From: Talaromyces rugulosus
Taxonomy: Eukaryota > Ascomycota > Eurotiomycetes > Eurotiales > Trichocomaceae
Direction of reading: 5' to 3'
Assembly (NCBI RefSeq): GCF_013368755.1
Contig: NC_049563.1
Location: forward strand, 4,960,001 to 5,024,000
Length of the DNA stretch: 64,000 nucleotides
Every line of letters starts with the position of its first letter. Within the stretch, counting starts at the first letter, position 1. The notes below the pieces were generated by a model, which worked only from the letters and a program-made list of their open reading frames with translations, ran no database searches and was not told the DNA's origin. The translations under genes were made by a program, and so were the position numbers. Positions 10,238-25,107 of the stretch are shown in pieces.

Positions 10238-12223
10238 AATGGAAGACAGCTTGCGCTACGGATAGGTAGGCGAAGATGTCAAACCGAGAGATTCTGACCC
10301 CCATTCCGGTGAACATGAAATGAAACGCGCATCAGGTACCTGCATATTCGAGCACCGTCACTCCAAATCCACGAAATGAATATTGTGCGAGAGCAGCAGA
10401 AACCATCATTATTTGATTTCTTATTCAATGGCCCTTTTCAACAAAGATTACAAAGTGTTTGAGTGGCGGATTACAGGAGTGTGAGTATGACGTGTACTGT
10501 AATATTGTGTATTGCATTGAGTTACAGTATCTAACGAGGGAAGATATCTTATAGTATAGATTTGTGTACGCTAATGGAGTAAATAGGTCTTGGAGACCGC
10601 TGGAGCAAGGAATGAATCCACAAAGACGTCTGGGATGAATAGTAAAAACATTAGCACATGATTTCGCATATCACTGCTTATGCTACCGCAGAATATACCG
10701 GTTCTGGTGAATTCTTAGCGGCAGAAAGGTACATAGAAAAAAGGATACTGAGAAGGCCAAACGTGGAAGAAAACAATCATGTAACTTGTACTATGTATAA
10801 AAAATATTACTGCCGCTGAATGGCAGCTATCTAACTGCACATAATACGTACAATTTCAGGTCCCACTCACGTTTTCACATACACAAGGCTAATTGTAACT
10901 GTCTGTATCAGTTGCATTCAAGAACAGGTATTGTAAAACATGAATCATAGTCCAAATGACCAGATTCAACGCGATTTAGTACATGTGGACCCGAGCGAAG
11001 GCGTCGGGATAACACAAGGCTGATCATCTGATTTTTACACCAGCTATGTGTGCAGGTGATGAATCGACGAGGTGTAAGGTATTGTCATTCAGTAGCCATT
11101 TCAAAACACATTCAACGATGGAAACTATTACACTAACGGGGCATAGTTAGAGTGTCTTGGCAGTGGGGCAGAATTAAAGCAAGTAATATGTGTAAAACAA
11201 TGAAGGAGGTTTTAAATCATTCAATATTAAGTACAAAACCCAAAACCTGCTTCACTACAAGCACTCTCTCTACTCCAATTCCGCCCCACTTGTTGATAAA
11301 AGGTTTGTGATTTAGACTAGAAATAATTAATTCAATACTATACATAATTTAAACATATTTAATCATTCATGTTTTATCTTTTTAATGACAAAACGTACTC
11401 TAATCAACAGGTATGCTAACCTGAAAAGGTTTAATGGTTTAAAATACGTCATAAACAAAACAAATCACATTTAATGTAACTAGAGCGCCTTGGCAGAATG
11501 TCTCTGTAACAATGACGTGGCGAAATCCTGGAAACTTGGAACAAAGACACTGCCGGCCTCATTCGGCATGTCCGTAATAAAGAAAAGACCATCTTTAGTT
11601 TTTTTTGTTCTTTTTCGGCAAGGGGTCACCTGGCTAGCCGGACCATTTTCTTTTTTCGAGATGTCTTGACTAAAGCTCGGTTAGCTCGCCTATTTCTATG
11701 TGTAGGCTACTATATTTCGCTTTGTTCCCACTGTCATCTAGTGCACGTACCCCAACGAGGAAAGCTTTGTACTAATTTTCTCAGTACTCTTTGAGACACC
11801 TTCTTCCTACTGATTCCGTTGTCTTACAAAATAAGAAAAAAAATTCCAAATTACTCCGATGTAGACAACCGAGGAGCTCGGAGATATCACCCAGAGGGGG
11901 AAAAGCACAGTTCCCAAAGAAAGCGTTCGAAATTTTCATTATTTTCAGCATTTATGATTTGTCTACTCTGTGAGACTTAACAACATTACTTGCTCATATT
12001 ATAGCCGCGTGGACACGGACTCAGCCGTAAGAACAATAAGTGTTATTCTCAATAAAAGCGGTACGGAGAATTTTCTCAAAATGATACCGAATCCCGGTCT
12101 TTGATTTAATTTGTGGAGTATGTATTTGTAATTGTGATCCCTCGTGTTGGATGCTTTAAAATATGAATATATATTCGCATGAGTTATCATTCATTCGCAT
12201 CTATCGATTTTGTGGCCGTATCA
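10238..12223. other. AT-rich gene-poor island with degenerate short repeats
   Basis: Nearly 2 kb without a credible ORF, clearly richer in A/T than its surroundings. It contains the short direct and inverted repeats listed separately, which differ only by transitions. This looks like decayed accessory or transposon-derived DNA, but no transposase or LTR can be recognised. Confidence 0.55.
11148..11496. repeat. Short direct and inverted repeats differing by transitions
   Basis: TAGAGTGTCTTGGCAG (11148-11163) recurs as TAGAGCGCCTTGGCAG (11481-11496) with two T/C differences. Overlapping the first copy, GTGGGGCAGAATT (11163-11175) is the inverse of AATTCCGCCCCAC (11277-11289) with one transition. 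These could be terminal repeats of a decayed element; the pattern alone does not prove it. Confidence 0.45.
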
Positions 12224-13453
12224 ATGTATTCAGAAGTGGACATCGACGAGGGGTATTCAGAGCCGTTTGTTCGCCTTAAATATCACTGGATTTTTTTTTC
12301 AGGATATCATATTAACGCATTTTTAGGGAAATTGGGTCTACGTTATCCCTCGTTCCTAGCATCGTAGATTATATTCACAAGAATGGCCAAACGTATTGCG
12401 TGTATAGATTCGGAGATACATGCATTTATCTAGTACGTTAGCTTTCACCAATGTCTCATCAAGATTTTGACCTTTTGTATTGAGAGCTTACAATTTTCGG
12501 CAGGATGAAGTAAGTTCTTTTGGTTTCATATGATGGTCTTTTTCTTATGGTGAAATTTCCTAGGATGAGCTTAATCGCCTTGACCTGATGGATTGCTTGA
12601 TCACAACAGCATTGGACGGGCAGCTACACATAGCTCCAATTGAGTCAAATCCGCAGCGTATCTTGGACCTAGGTTGCGGCACAGGAAAATGGTGCATTAA
12701 TATGGGAGATATCTACCCTAGTGCCGAGGTCATAGGAATCGATCTGAGTCCCTCCCAACCCATGATGGTGCCTCCCAATGTATGCTTTGAACTCGATGAT
12801 ATCGAAGATGACTGGGCCTTTGGCTTCCAATTTGACTACATCCACGCACGGTACATGATTGGGACGATATATGACAGGTCGAGACTCGTACAGCAATGTT
12901 ATGAGTAAGTCCATCAGGCTTCTCTATTGATTATATACTAAGTAAACTAGGAATTGTAGATCTGGCGGATGGGTTGAGTTCCAAGATATGAGTCACTATG
13001 GGAGCGCCCCCAATATTTGCAAACCATCAAGCAGGCATTCGCTAAAGCGGGTTGATGGCTGCCATAAAGCTTTGGGATCGGGGAGTGCAATCCATAACCC
13101 TGGATCTTTCTTGATGAACCGCATGCACGAAGCAGGTTTTGTCAACATTCGCATGGAGAGAAAGCTTCTTCCTCTAGGTAACTGGAGCGAGAATTCTTCA
13201 TTGGTACGGCTTCTTATCCGCGTATAGCGCACGGGGCTGCTAACTCTGTTCTAGACACCGGTCAGTGGAGGTGACAATCATCCAGGGGCTGACAGGAAAC
13301 ACTTTGCAAACAGCTTAAGCTGGTGTGGTCTCGAATCTGAAGGGTTTCAAAACCTTGATTCAAATACTCCGATTGAATTGTAAGTTTTCTTCGCCAATAT
13401 GCGTGACCTACTAACATCTAGATAGTCATCTGGTCTATGGTCAGAAACGCTGA
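12224..13453 (+). CDS. LaeA-like SAM-dependent methyltransferase, seven exons
   Basis: Predicted class I SAM methyltransferase of the large fungal LaeA-like (Methyltransf_23) family, whose members include regulators and secondary-metabolite enzymes; the substrate cannot be predicted. Proposed exons: 12224-12264, 12327-12432, 12504-12509, 12564-12904, 12951-13203, 13255-13379 and 13426-13453 (300 codons, 299 aa). The N-terminal acidic stretch (MYSEVDIDEGYSEP) precedes SIVDYIHKNGQTYCVYRFGD, matching the family's YxxENGRxYHxFR signature. LNRLDLMD precedes the SAM motif ILDLGCGTGKW. GGWVEFQDMS, EAGFVNIRME and C-terminal HLVYGQKR also match. Introns have good signals (GTAAGT donors, GCTAAC and CTAAC branches). 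The first intron and the 6-nt exon are the weakest parts. Without splicing the frame is broken repeatedly, so it could be mistaken for a pseudogene. The sequence is divergent and lies in AT-rich DNA. Confidence 0.7.
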
Positions 13454-13795
13454 ATTCAAATGTCTTATTGTTCTTCTGGGGGTCGACGTTTGGGTATACC
13501 ATTATTAATATAGAAGCCTGGACTAATGACCAGCGCACCAAATTTTCCTTCAACTTGTACTGTAACTGTTTGCGAATAATAAAAGAAATCAAGATTTTCA
13601 TGGTCGAGAATTGAGTCTTGTCAACTTTTCGCTCCTGCCTTGTCTGTCCCGAATCACCTGACCACCACTACTTGCAGGACTTCACGCAAAAATTCATTCA
13701 TAGATTCATTTCATACACTCATGGCTATATATTAGTCGATTATATACACGCGTTTCATTGGTCCGGAAAAAGTCACCCTGCGCGACTGGAGACTT
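13454..13795. other. Intergenic, convergent 3' regions
   Basis: About 340 nt between the stops of the LaeA-like gene (plus) and glycerol kinase (minus). Nothing notable seen. Confidence 0.6.
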
Positions 13796-17259
<3,464 letters not shown>

Positions 17260-18367
17260 ATGGGAATCAAGAATGAGCCCGTGGATTCGGTCAACAGCAC
17301 TGACAGTACTATAGCTCAGACGGTCCCCAGTTTTCTTGATGACGCCTCTGCCGAGGACTTGCGAACGCAGCTCCGCTGGAACCGTATCCGCCATGCTTTA
17401 CGAGACCCATTCTCTGAATTCTTTGGCACGATGATACTCATTCTGTTTGGAGACGGGGTTGTTGCGCAGGTAACACTAAGCCAGAGCCAGAAGGGGGACT
17501 ATCAATCGATTTCGTGGGGTTGGGGGTGAGATTGTCAATGGCTTTTTCTTGTATCAAGTACTTCATGGTGTATGTCCACTGACAACAATATGGTGGTATT
17601 AGAATTGGAGTTATGCTTGGTGTTTATACAAGCGGTGTTTCAGGGGCACATATCAACCCCGCGGTGACATTTGCCAACTGCATCTACCGCAAATTCCCCT
17701 GGCGCAAGTTTCCAGTGTACATGCTCGCTCAAATTCTCGGAGCAATGACCGGGGCTGCAATCGTCTACGGCAACTACAAGTCTGCCATTGATGCATACGA
17801 GGGAGGACCACATCTCCGGACTGTACCTGGCTATTCGGAAACCGCCACCGCCGGAATCTTCTGCACCTATCCAGCTCCCTTTGTGACCAAGACCGGCCAG
17901 TTCTTTTCCGAGTTCATTGCCAGCGCGATCCTGATGTTTATGATCTTTGCCATCAAAGATGACAAGAATCTGGGTGCGGGACCATTGGTTCCCCTGGCCT
18001 TGTTTTTTATTATTTTTGGTATTGGAGCGTGTTTTGGTTGGGAAACAGGCTATGCTATTAACCTAGCTCGTGACTTTGGTCCACGGCTTGTAAGTTACAT
18101 GATAGGATATGGCCGTAATGTCTGGGCCGCAGGAAATTATTATTTTTGGGTAGGCGCTCTTTTCTTTTCTTCCCACCCCTTTTTTGCTTGCTGCTGAAAA
18201 AGATATAGGTACCCATGGTTGCACCGTTTTTTGGCACGGCATTTGGCGGCTGGCTGTATGATATGTTTCTCTATGTTGATGAAAGCCCTATCAACACGCC
18301 ATGGGTGGGGTTCAAACGAGTATTTCGTCCTCGGCAGTCTGGGGTCTCTGTCTCTAGCGCGGTATGA
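17260..18367 (+). CDS. Aquaglyceroporin (MIP family), Fps1-like motif
   Basis: Membrane channel for glycerol and/or water. Exons 17260-17525, 17603-18149 and 18209-18367 give 323 aa. The start is MGIKNEP; the N-terminal about 55 residues are hydrophilic. Six hydrophobic helices follow, beginning SEFFGTMILILFGDGVVAQV. The first pore half-loop is canonical: SGAHINPAVTF. The second is AINLARDFGPR, so NPA is replaced by NLA while the Arg-Asp pair, with the Asp that marks glycerol-conducting MIPs, is kept; the yeast glycerol channel Fps1 has the same NLA. Both introns have GT-AG ends; the second joins FW and VPMVAPFFGTAFGGW. The C-terminus is short, without the long regulatory extensions of Fps1. 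The divergent position next to glycerol kinase supports glycerol uptake or efflux as its role. Confidence 0.92.
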
Positions 18368-18749
18368 TTCTGGTCAGTGATAGTCATACTCGTTCCATAG
18401 GTAAGGTCCTTGAGTAAAGGAATGAGACTGGTGCATTTTGTCTTTTGAAAAAAAAAAAAAAAAATCCATAGTATCCATGTTCGTTGCCGTGATATTATAT
18501 TCTATTTATCTATCTAGTATTGTACACTGTCCAGCTCCAAATGCGTATATCCAAGTCGTAAACCTCCATGTCCGCTGGTATATCCCTCTTCTCATGATGA
18601 ATGTTGAAAATGTGACGCGTTGGTAATCGTCTGCCTCGTTTTTTTTAAAAAAAAATTCATGCCAAATGCAGCCCAGACTCCTTTTTCCAAGTTATGCAAT
18701 ATACCGTTAAAAAAAACAAATGCTGAATGAAGAAATTGAAAAGCCACGG
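18368..18749. other. Intergenic, convergent 3' regions with A/T homopolymers
   Basis: About 380 nt between convergent genes, with poly(A) runs near 18448-18465 and 18650. No gene seen. Confidence 0.6.
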
Positions 18750-20333
18750 CTATAGGAGGGCCATCACACATCCAAAAGACATGAGAATTGCTCCTACTCC
18801 AACAGTCAACCGACTACCGGCATTGGGTGGCGGGGCTGGAGGAGTGGTCGTCGTCGGTCTGCTCGCGGGAGATGTAGTTGTAATTGTACTTTCCGGGTTG
18901 CCGCCTCCCACGGAAGTCGAGGTGGAAAATGACTGGGCAGGCGAATACGGAGGAACGATTCTCGACGACGGCATGGATCGAGGACTTGTTTTGGGGGTGG
19001 AGGTGGTGGAGGTGGTGGTGGTTGTTGGGAATGGCGGTGATGCGGTGGTGCTTTTACCACCAGAGGGGGAGGATAAAGCCGAAGATAAAGGATGCGGAGA
19101 TGCAATAGGCGGGGAGGTACTCTTTAGCAAAAAGTCAGTCTTTGCGGTCGCAAAATTACTGGTGAATAAGGGGATGCTTACTTACAGCAACCGTGGGGGG
19201 TGTCAACGTGCTACCGGCGCCAGAAGACAAGTCTGATGAAGGGTCAGAGTTTGTTAGCGAGGCGGTAGCAGTAGACACCCAGGGCCAGCCAGTGTGAGAG
19301 GTAACAGCGGTCTCTTTATGAGTCCCGCTCCAGGGCATGGGGGCTTCGCCATCCGAAGAAGTGACGGTAGGCGAAGCCGCGTCTGTAGCCACAGAAGCAG
19401 TTGCAGCTGAATTACCGCCCACGCTGCCGCCCACGGCTGAAATTGAGTCCGAGGTACCGCTTTCGCTGGTGTACTTGTATTCGGAGCCAGTTGAATAGTC
19501 GGTGACTGAAACTGATTCGCAGTACATGGTAAAAGGGCCTTTGGTAAAGTCCGTATCACCACCAGCCCAATCTAGATTTTTCGGGTTAGCTGGCGTTCGA
19601 CTAGAAGAAAACAAGAGTTCTTACCTATAGTGCCTTGTGGGTTGCTAGGGTCACCTCCAGCCCATATTCCGACTTTGATCATCATTGGGGTCTGGGGATA
19701 TTGGCCAGAGTTGGCAGTGGCTGGAGTCAAGGTGCGGACCGTCGAGCCATCGATCTGCCAGACGATACGATCGGCGGTCCAGTCAACGGCATAGGTGTGG
19801 AAATCAGCTTGGTTGTCTGGCGTCGAAAAGGTTTGCTCTCGGTTGTATTCGGATGTGTCGGCATGGCCAAAGTAGTTGGTCTGTACGGTCCCAGAGTCCC
19901 CGCCGAGGAACTCCCAGTCGATTTCGTCCAAAGTGTCGGATTGCATGACTGCGCTGCTGATAATTCCGGTACCAGGAGCAGCCTTGAGAACAAATTCAAC
20001 ATGCCCCCACATAATGTAAAAGTCGGAAGTAAGTAGGGGAGCATCGCCTGATTGGGTGACAGTGAAAGCTCCTCCTTGGTCGCTATAATCAACTGTGCCC
20101 GAGGCAGTCCACCCCGTGGGAACGCCTTTGGTCAGGTCATAGGTGGCAGCTTTCCCGAGTGCTGTGTCAGCAGGGCAATCTGTTTTTGAAGTCAGTATTT
20201 AAATCTAGACAAGTCAGAAAACGGAGGTCTTACCAGTGCTCTCTCTGGGGTTACAGCTCGAGTATGTCTGTGCAGTAACGAACGAGGCCGATGCCAAAAC
20301 AGCCATTGCTGTTGCTGTCGTCGAGAACTTCAT
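18750..20333 (-). CDS. CRH-type GH16 chitin-glucan transglycosylase, GPI-anchored
   Basis: Cell-surface enzyme predicted to cross-link chitin to beta-glucan. Exons on the minus strand: 20234-20333, 19625-20179, 19186-19571 and 18750-19121, giving 470 aa. A signal peptide opens the protein (MKFSTTATAMAVLASASFVTA), then a Cys-containing segment (SSCNPRESTDCPADTALG). The GH16 catalytic motif DEIDWEF is at about residues 118-124 (nucleophile E119, acid/base E123), preceded by MWGHVEFVLKAA and followed by FGHADTSEYNREQTF. After the catalytic domain (to about residue 255) comes a long Ser/Thr/Pro-rich, probably O-glycosylated stem. It ends in a hydrophobic GPI-type tail (LTVGVGAILMSFGCVMALL). This architecture is that of fungal Crh1/Crf1 proteins. 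Introns have standard signals, and the branch GCTAACCC in intron 2 fixes the acceptor. Confidence 0.92.
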
Positions 20334-21936
20334 TTTCAAATAATAATATTGTACACGCGATGAGACGAAGAAAAATCACACGGTCTGGCTTGAGGCTACG
20401 CAGCCTGGGAAAGTTCGGCCCAAAGTCGATGCCAAGCGGTGATACTGCCCAGTCAAGGTTTAGGATAAGGTCGATGCAAGTCGGATTAACGTTGAGGTCG
20501 TGGATGAAAAAGACCTTGATGCGAACACTGAAGAGATGACAGTGGAAGTCCAGAGGTTCAATGTTGAAGGATGAAGGTTGACGAAAAGGCAAGAGCTCAT
20601 TGTTGTTATATATATCAAAGCAGCCCAGCCTCTCTGTTTCGTTTAATCGGGCCGCAGCCAATCACTGGGCGTCGGGGCCTTTAGCCGGCCCCACTGCGTG
20701 ACCAAAATGGGTCACGGCCCACTTATGTCTCGGCGTTAATTGGCCAGTGCACAGCTGCAACGCTCAAAGACTTCGCGCAGTCGCCGCCATTGTTCGACCT
20801 TTTTTTGTCTTTCATTGTAATATTCAGCATAATATCATGCAACAATGTTTAGATGACATGTCGTCGCAGCTGCACATCCAAATGTCATCGATAAACACGC
20901 GGCTGATTGGCGCAGAATGCGAGAGGCGGGAGAGCTCGGGCCATCACGTGGGGCCCCAGCCTCTCGTGGCGGATGAGCGAAGCAGCCCAGACTCCAGCCT
21001 CCCTGTCAACAATCAATCACTTCTCTGCTTTGTTTCCACCGTCCTTGTGGAAATGAAGTGTACGACACTCCTTACGCAATAGGCGTATCGAATTGATCCA
21101 TCTGCCGGCGCACAGAGTGTGTTGATTACGTCCTTCCTCATCGGACACGCTACAGCCGGGCTTACAGCCTCTAGGGAGAAGGAGCTTAACTGATCTACGG
21201 CCATCCCCGATCAAGCAGGTCACCCCATAATTGATTGACCCAGGATCCTCATGATGGATTTTGCGACATGTGCTTTCCTGCGGCATTATTATTATTCAGA
21301 AGAAAAGAATGGATGTAACCTCGGAGCACGTCATCGAAGACCCTGATGCTACAAACAGTATTCGCGAGTCGCGACAACATCCCGGGGGACCAATGCTGCT
21401 GCGACTGCTTTAGTTGCAGCAGCTCTCCGTATGTGTTTTTTTCATATTTCTGCTGTCTCTGCAATGCCTATTTTCTGACAATAATGTTCTAATTCTTATC
21501 CAGGCAAAAACGCAGCAGCCTGCAGTCTCCACCAGCCAGCGCAGCTTGGCGGCTGCAACACTGCAGCGGAGCAGGTGCTCAATCCAGCTTAACGGCACGC
21601 TTGGCAGCTCCTGATTGTCGCTGGAGCCGCAGAATGGTCGATAACGATGTCGCATCTTTTCCCGTCAACCTTCCTATTTAAGAGCGCGACTGTCTGAATC
21701 CCGCAGAGATCGCCCTCGTTCTCCACGTTACCCACGATGCTGCGACATGATCGCTTTCGCAGTGCCGGGCCTCATTGGCGGCCTTGGAGATTGGCTCCGC
21801 CCGACAATTGGTCTGTGTAGGAAGATCGCGTATCGCCGCTGCAGCTTATCGCCCTATATAACCTGAGCATCGCGTCCGCCTTTTTAGAGCTGCTGCCCCT
21901 GTCAATCTCTGTCGTCACTGTTGACTATCTCCAAAC
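20334..21936. other. Intergenic: divergent upstream regions of CRH and carboxypeptidase genes
   Basis: 1.6 kb between divergent starts. A TATATATA stretch at 20608-20615 lies about 275 nt upstream of the CRH start. Many CTGCAG/CAGC motifs lie around 21390-21900. No credible ORF. Confidence 0.55.
21854..21861 (+). promoter_or_regulatory. TATA box of the carboxypeptidase gene
   Basis: CTATATAA ends about 75 nt before the ATG at 21937 and is followed by a pyrimidine-rich stretch, a typical arrangement for a well-expressed fungal gene. Confidence 0.5.
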
Positions 21937-23590
21937 ATGCAGATTCTCTCTCACACTCTGCTTTTGTCCGCCGCGTGCGGCCTGGCTGCCTCTGCCGCTG
22001 TGAACCTGCAGGACAAGCGTTCCATCGTCAAGCGTGATGGTGTTACCTACAATGTCTTTGAGCACGCCGCTACCGGTGCCAAGATGGAGTTTGTCAAGAA
22101 CTCTGGTATTTGCGAGACCACACCCGGAGTCAACCAGTACTCGGGCTATCTGTCCGTCGGAGACAACATGAACATGTGGTTCTGGTAAGCTTCGCGCGCA
22201 CAATCGAGCTGGCGCAAATGGTTTACTAATTGACTCGCACAGGTTCTTCGAGTCCCGTGCCAACGCCAGCAGCGCTCCTTTGGCCGCCTGGTTCAACGGT
22301 GGTCCGGGATGCTCGTCCATGATCGGCCTGTTCCAAGAGAACGGCCCCTGCCACTTCGTCAACGGAGAGAAGAAGCCCTCGTTGAACAAGTACAGCTTCA
22401 ACGAATATGCCAACGTTCTTTACGTTGACCAGCCCATCGGCGTGGGCTTCTCCTACGGCACCGACGATGTCACCAGCACCAAGACCGCTGCGCCTTATGT
22501 CTGGAAATTGCTGCAGGCTTTCTATGCTCAGTTCCCGCAGTACGAGAACCGCGATTTCGGTATCTTCACCGAGGTGAGCATTGATCATGATTCGATATCA
22601 TGTTCTCTGTCGCTAACAACGATTAGTCTTACGGTGGCCACTACGGCCCTGAGTTCGCCTACCACATCCAGGAGCAGAACGAGGGTATCAAGAACGGCAG
22701 CGTTGAAGGCGAGAAAATCAACCTGGTTGCGCTTGGCATCAACAACGGCTGGTTCGACACGAAGCTCCAAGAGGGAGCTTACATCGACTATGCGTATAAG
22801 AACAGCTACAAGCAAATCATCGACGACAGCCAGCGCTCTTCGCTTGAGGACTCCCTCAAGAACGACTGTCTACCAGCCGTCGAGCAGTGTCTCTCCTCTG
22901 GATCGGACTCTGACTGCCAAGACGCTTCTTCAACCTGCGGCGACATTGAAAACACTATTATCCAAGCTGCCGATTTCGATGTCTACGATGTTCGCGAGCC
23001 GTCCGACGATCCTTACCCACCTGCGACTTACAGCAGCTACCTGGCCGACTCCTCTGTTGTCAAAGCAATTGGTGCTAAGTCGACCTACCAGGAATGCCCG
23101 AATGGTCCATACAACAAGTTCGCCAGCACTGGTGACAGTAAGTCTTGCTCTTTTTTCCCTTCCCCTTATCACCGATCGCTAACCATTTATTTTAGACCCT
23201 CGCTCTTTCCTCTCCGAGTTGTCTTCTGTTGTGAAATCTGGAATCCAAGTCCTTGTCTGGGCTGGTGATGCCGATTGGATCTGCAACTACATTGGTGTCC
23301 AGCGTGTCGCCGAGGCTGTTGAATTCGACGGCTCGTCCCAGTTCTCCAATGCCACGTTGAAGCCGTACACCGTGAACGGCACGAAGAAGGGCGAGTACAA
23401 GAGCGTCGACAACTTTTCTTACTTGAGAGTGTATGGAGCCGGCCACGAGGTACCCTACTACCGTAAGTCTTTTTCTCCAAGCAACAACTTCTTCCAAAAT
23501 TTGGCATCAAGCTAATTACTATCAGAACCCGCCGTCTCACTGCAAGTCTTTAAGCAGACCATGCAGCAGCAAGCCATCAAGTCTACCTAA
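21937..23590 (+). CDS. Secreted serine carboxypeptidase, S1 (cpdS) type
   Basis: Peptidase family S10 enzyme releasing C-terminal residues from peptides, secreted or vacuolar. Exons 21937-22184, 22243-22573, 22627-23137, 23196-23462 and 23526-23590 give 473 aa. Residues 1-20 are a signal peptide (MQILSHTLLLSAACGLAASA), and a Lys-Arg site nearby suggests a propeptide. WFNGGPGCSSM is the S10 substrate-binding signature. The catalytic Ser194 lies in ESYGGHYGP, split exactly by intron 2. Asp390 lies in AGDADWICNYIG and His447 in GAGHEVPYY. Several NXS/T sites suggest glycosylation. Intron branch sites are strong (TACTAAT, CTAAC). Codon use is strongly C-ending, which also creates long spurious antisense ORFs here and suggests high expression. 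It closely fits the carboxypeptidase S1 group of Penicillium/Aspergillus. Confidence 0.93.
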
Positions 23591-25107
23591 GCCAAGGTAA
23601 ACAGGTGAAACTGCTTGTGGGGTATATAAAATGATGTATATGACAGTGTATATACAGATCAATGCTTATCCAACATTAGATTGCGACCAAAAATACAATA
23701 TCAAGATGCCCACGTGCAATAACGTATAGACTATGTCTTTGCAGTCGGAGACTTTTCCTCTCCTGTGTTACCTACCGTTCATCAAAGGCTGGCTAGACCG
23801 ATTTATTATTTCCTACCAAATAATAAGAGCCCAAATATACATGTATAACGGTTCTTTCAGCGCTCACCAGTGGCTAGCGCGGCGCCACGCACGCATGTTG
23901 CCTAATAATTCTGAAGAACTGTTCCTCGACTTTTTTGAGCTTGTAAAATCGTCTAATGTAGGATGTTGGGAAGGAAGTGCAGTGTGTATTTATTCATGGG
24001 ATGATCAGCTGCAGAGAACTTATAACACGCTCTATTTTTGCGATTTGTATTCTTGTGCTATTGTTATTTTTTGCTTTCTTTTTTCCGGGACTTATTTGTC
24101 AACGCCTCCTTGGCGTAACTAGTCAGGAATAAGCACACTACTAGCCAGGTTTGTTCGAGGCAATAAGAATAATAATGCTTCTCTAGTCCTATTTCTGTAT
24201 ACGAAGTAATGATTAGCCCTTGTCAGGCGTTCTCAGGTCGGAGCTGACTGACGATGAAGGCTGAACACGAGCTCAGCTGTCCGTGAGACATGGGCAATCC
24301 GGGCAATAAAGCGCTGGTGCATGGGCTGGCGCTCATGCACGATAAAAATAAACACTGGTACTACTGGAAGCCTTGCTGTCCTTGTTGTTGCAGTTTCAGG
24401 TTCTCTGTTAAATAATAACTAGCAACCAGCGCTTGGCACGGGCGGAGAGCGCCGCTCAACGCTAGGCCCAAACGGGCTTGCCGTCTCGAGTCAGCCTCGC
24501 CGCTGCTCGCTCTGCCTGTCGTGTCGTCTCTTGCTCGCTCTGCCTGATCCGATCCCGACCTCAACAAGCGTCCCATCTATTCTCTCCTCCCTCGTCGACT
24601 TGCGCCTGCCAAAATCCATTTCCACAGGAGCTCGACTGACCTGACGACCGGTGTCGATTTCGCTTCTTTCGCATCATTGCTGTATCCTGCTCGTCGCCTT
24701 CCCCGGCCACCCCCCCGAACGAACGCCCTCCCCGCTATTGCCCGGTCACACCTAGCCATGTAGCGATGCTGTCGCATTGTTGCGCCGCATGTTCTTCTAT
24801 CAATCAGCTCGCCTCGTCTCTTGCTCACGCACTAGCTGCCTAATTGCTGCTTTGGATCTGCCGCCACTGATCGATTCGTTCTTCGAACCCTCCTCCCGTC
24901 TGATAACGTCATCGTCGTTGAACTACCATTCTTACCCTCCCTCAAACAATACTATACCCAGCCTTGCAACCAACTGTATTGGCTCATTTCGAATGACCTG
25001 CCATCTTCGTCGATAGTCCTGGTTGCCGCCAAAGGCGCCCTGTTTTCTAGCTTCGCCATACATACGGGCTGCCGGCCAGTCTCGCGCCTACAACACATCT
25101 CAACGCC
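23591..25107. other. Intergenic and long 5' leader of adenylate cyclase
   Basis: 1.5 kb; an ORF at 23733-24122 looks spurious. The stretch 24540-25107 is CT-rich like fungal 5' leaders and probably belongs to the adenylate cyclase transcript. Confidence 0.5.

Noticed and set aside
21925..23540. Long minus-strand ORFs opposite the carboxypeptidase gene
   Set aside because: They are frame shadows of strongly C/G-ending codons in a clear S10 peptidase; their proteins have no domain or homology character.
23733..24122. 129-residue ORF with a hydrophobic end
   Set aside because: Aromatic- and Cys-rich translation of AT-rich intergenic DNA; no splice or homology support.
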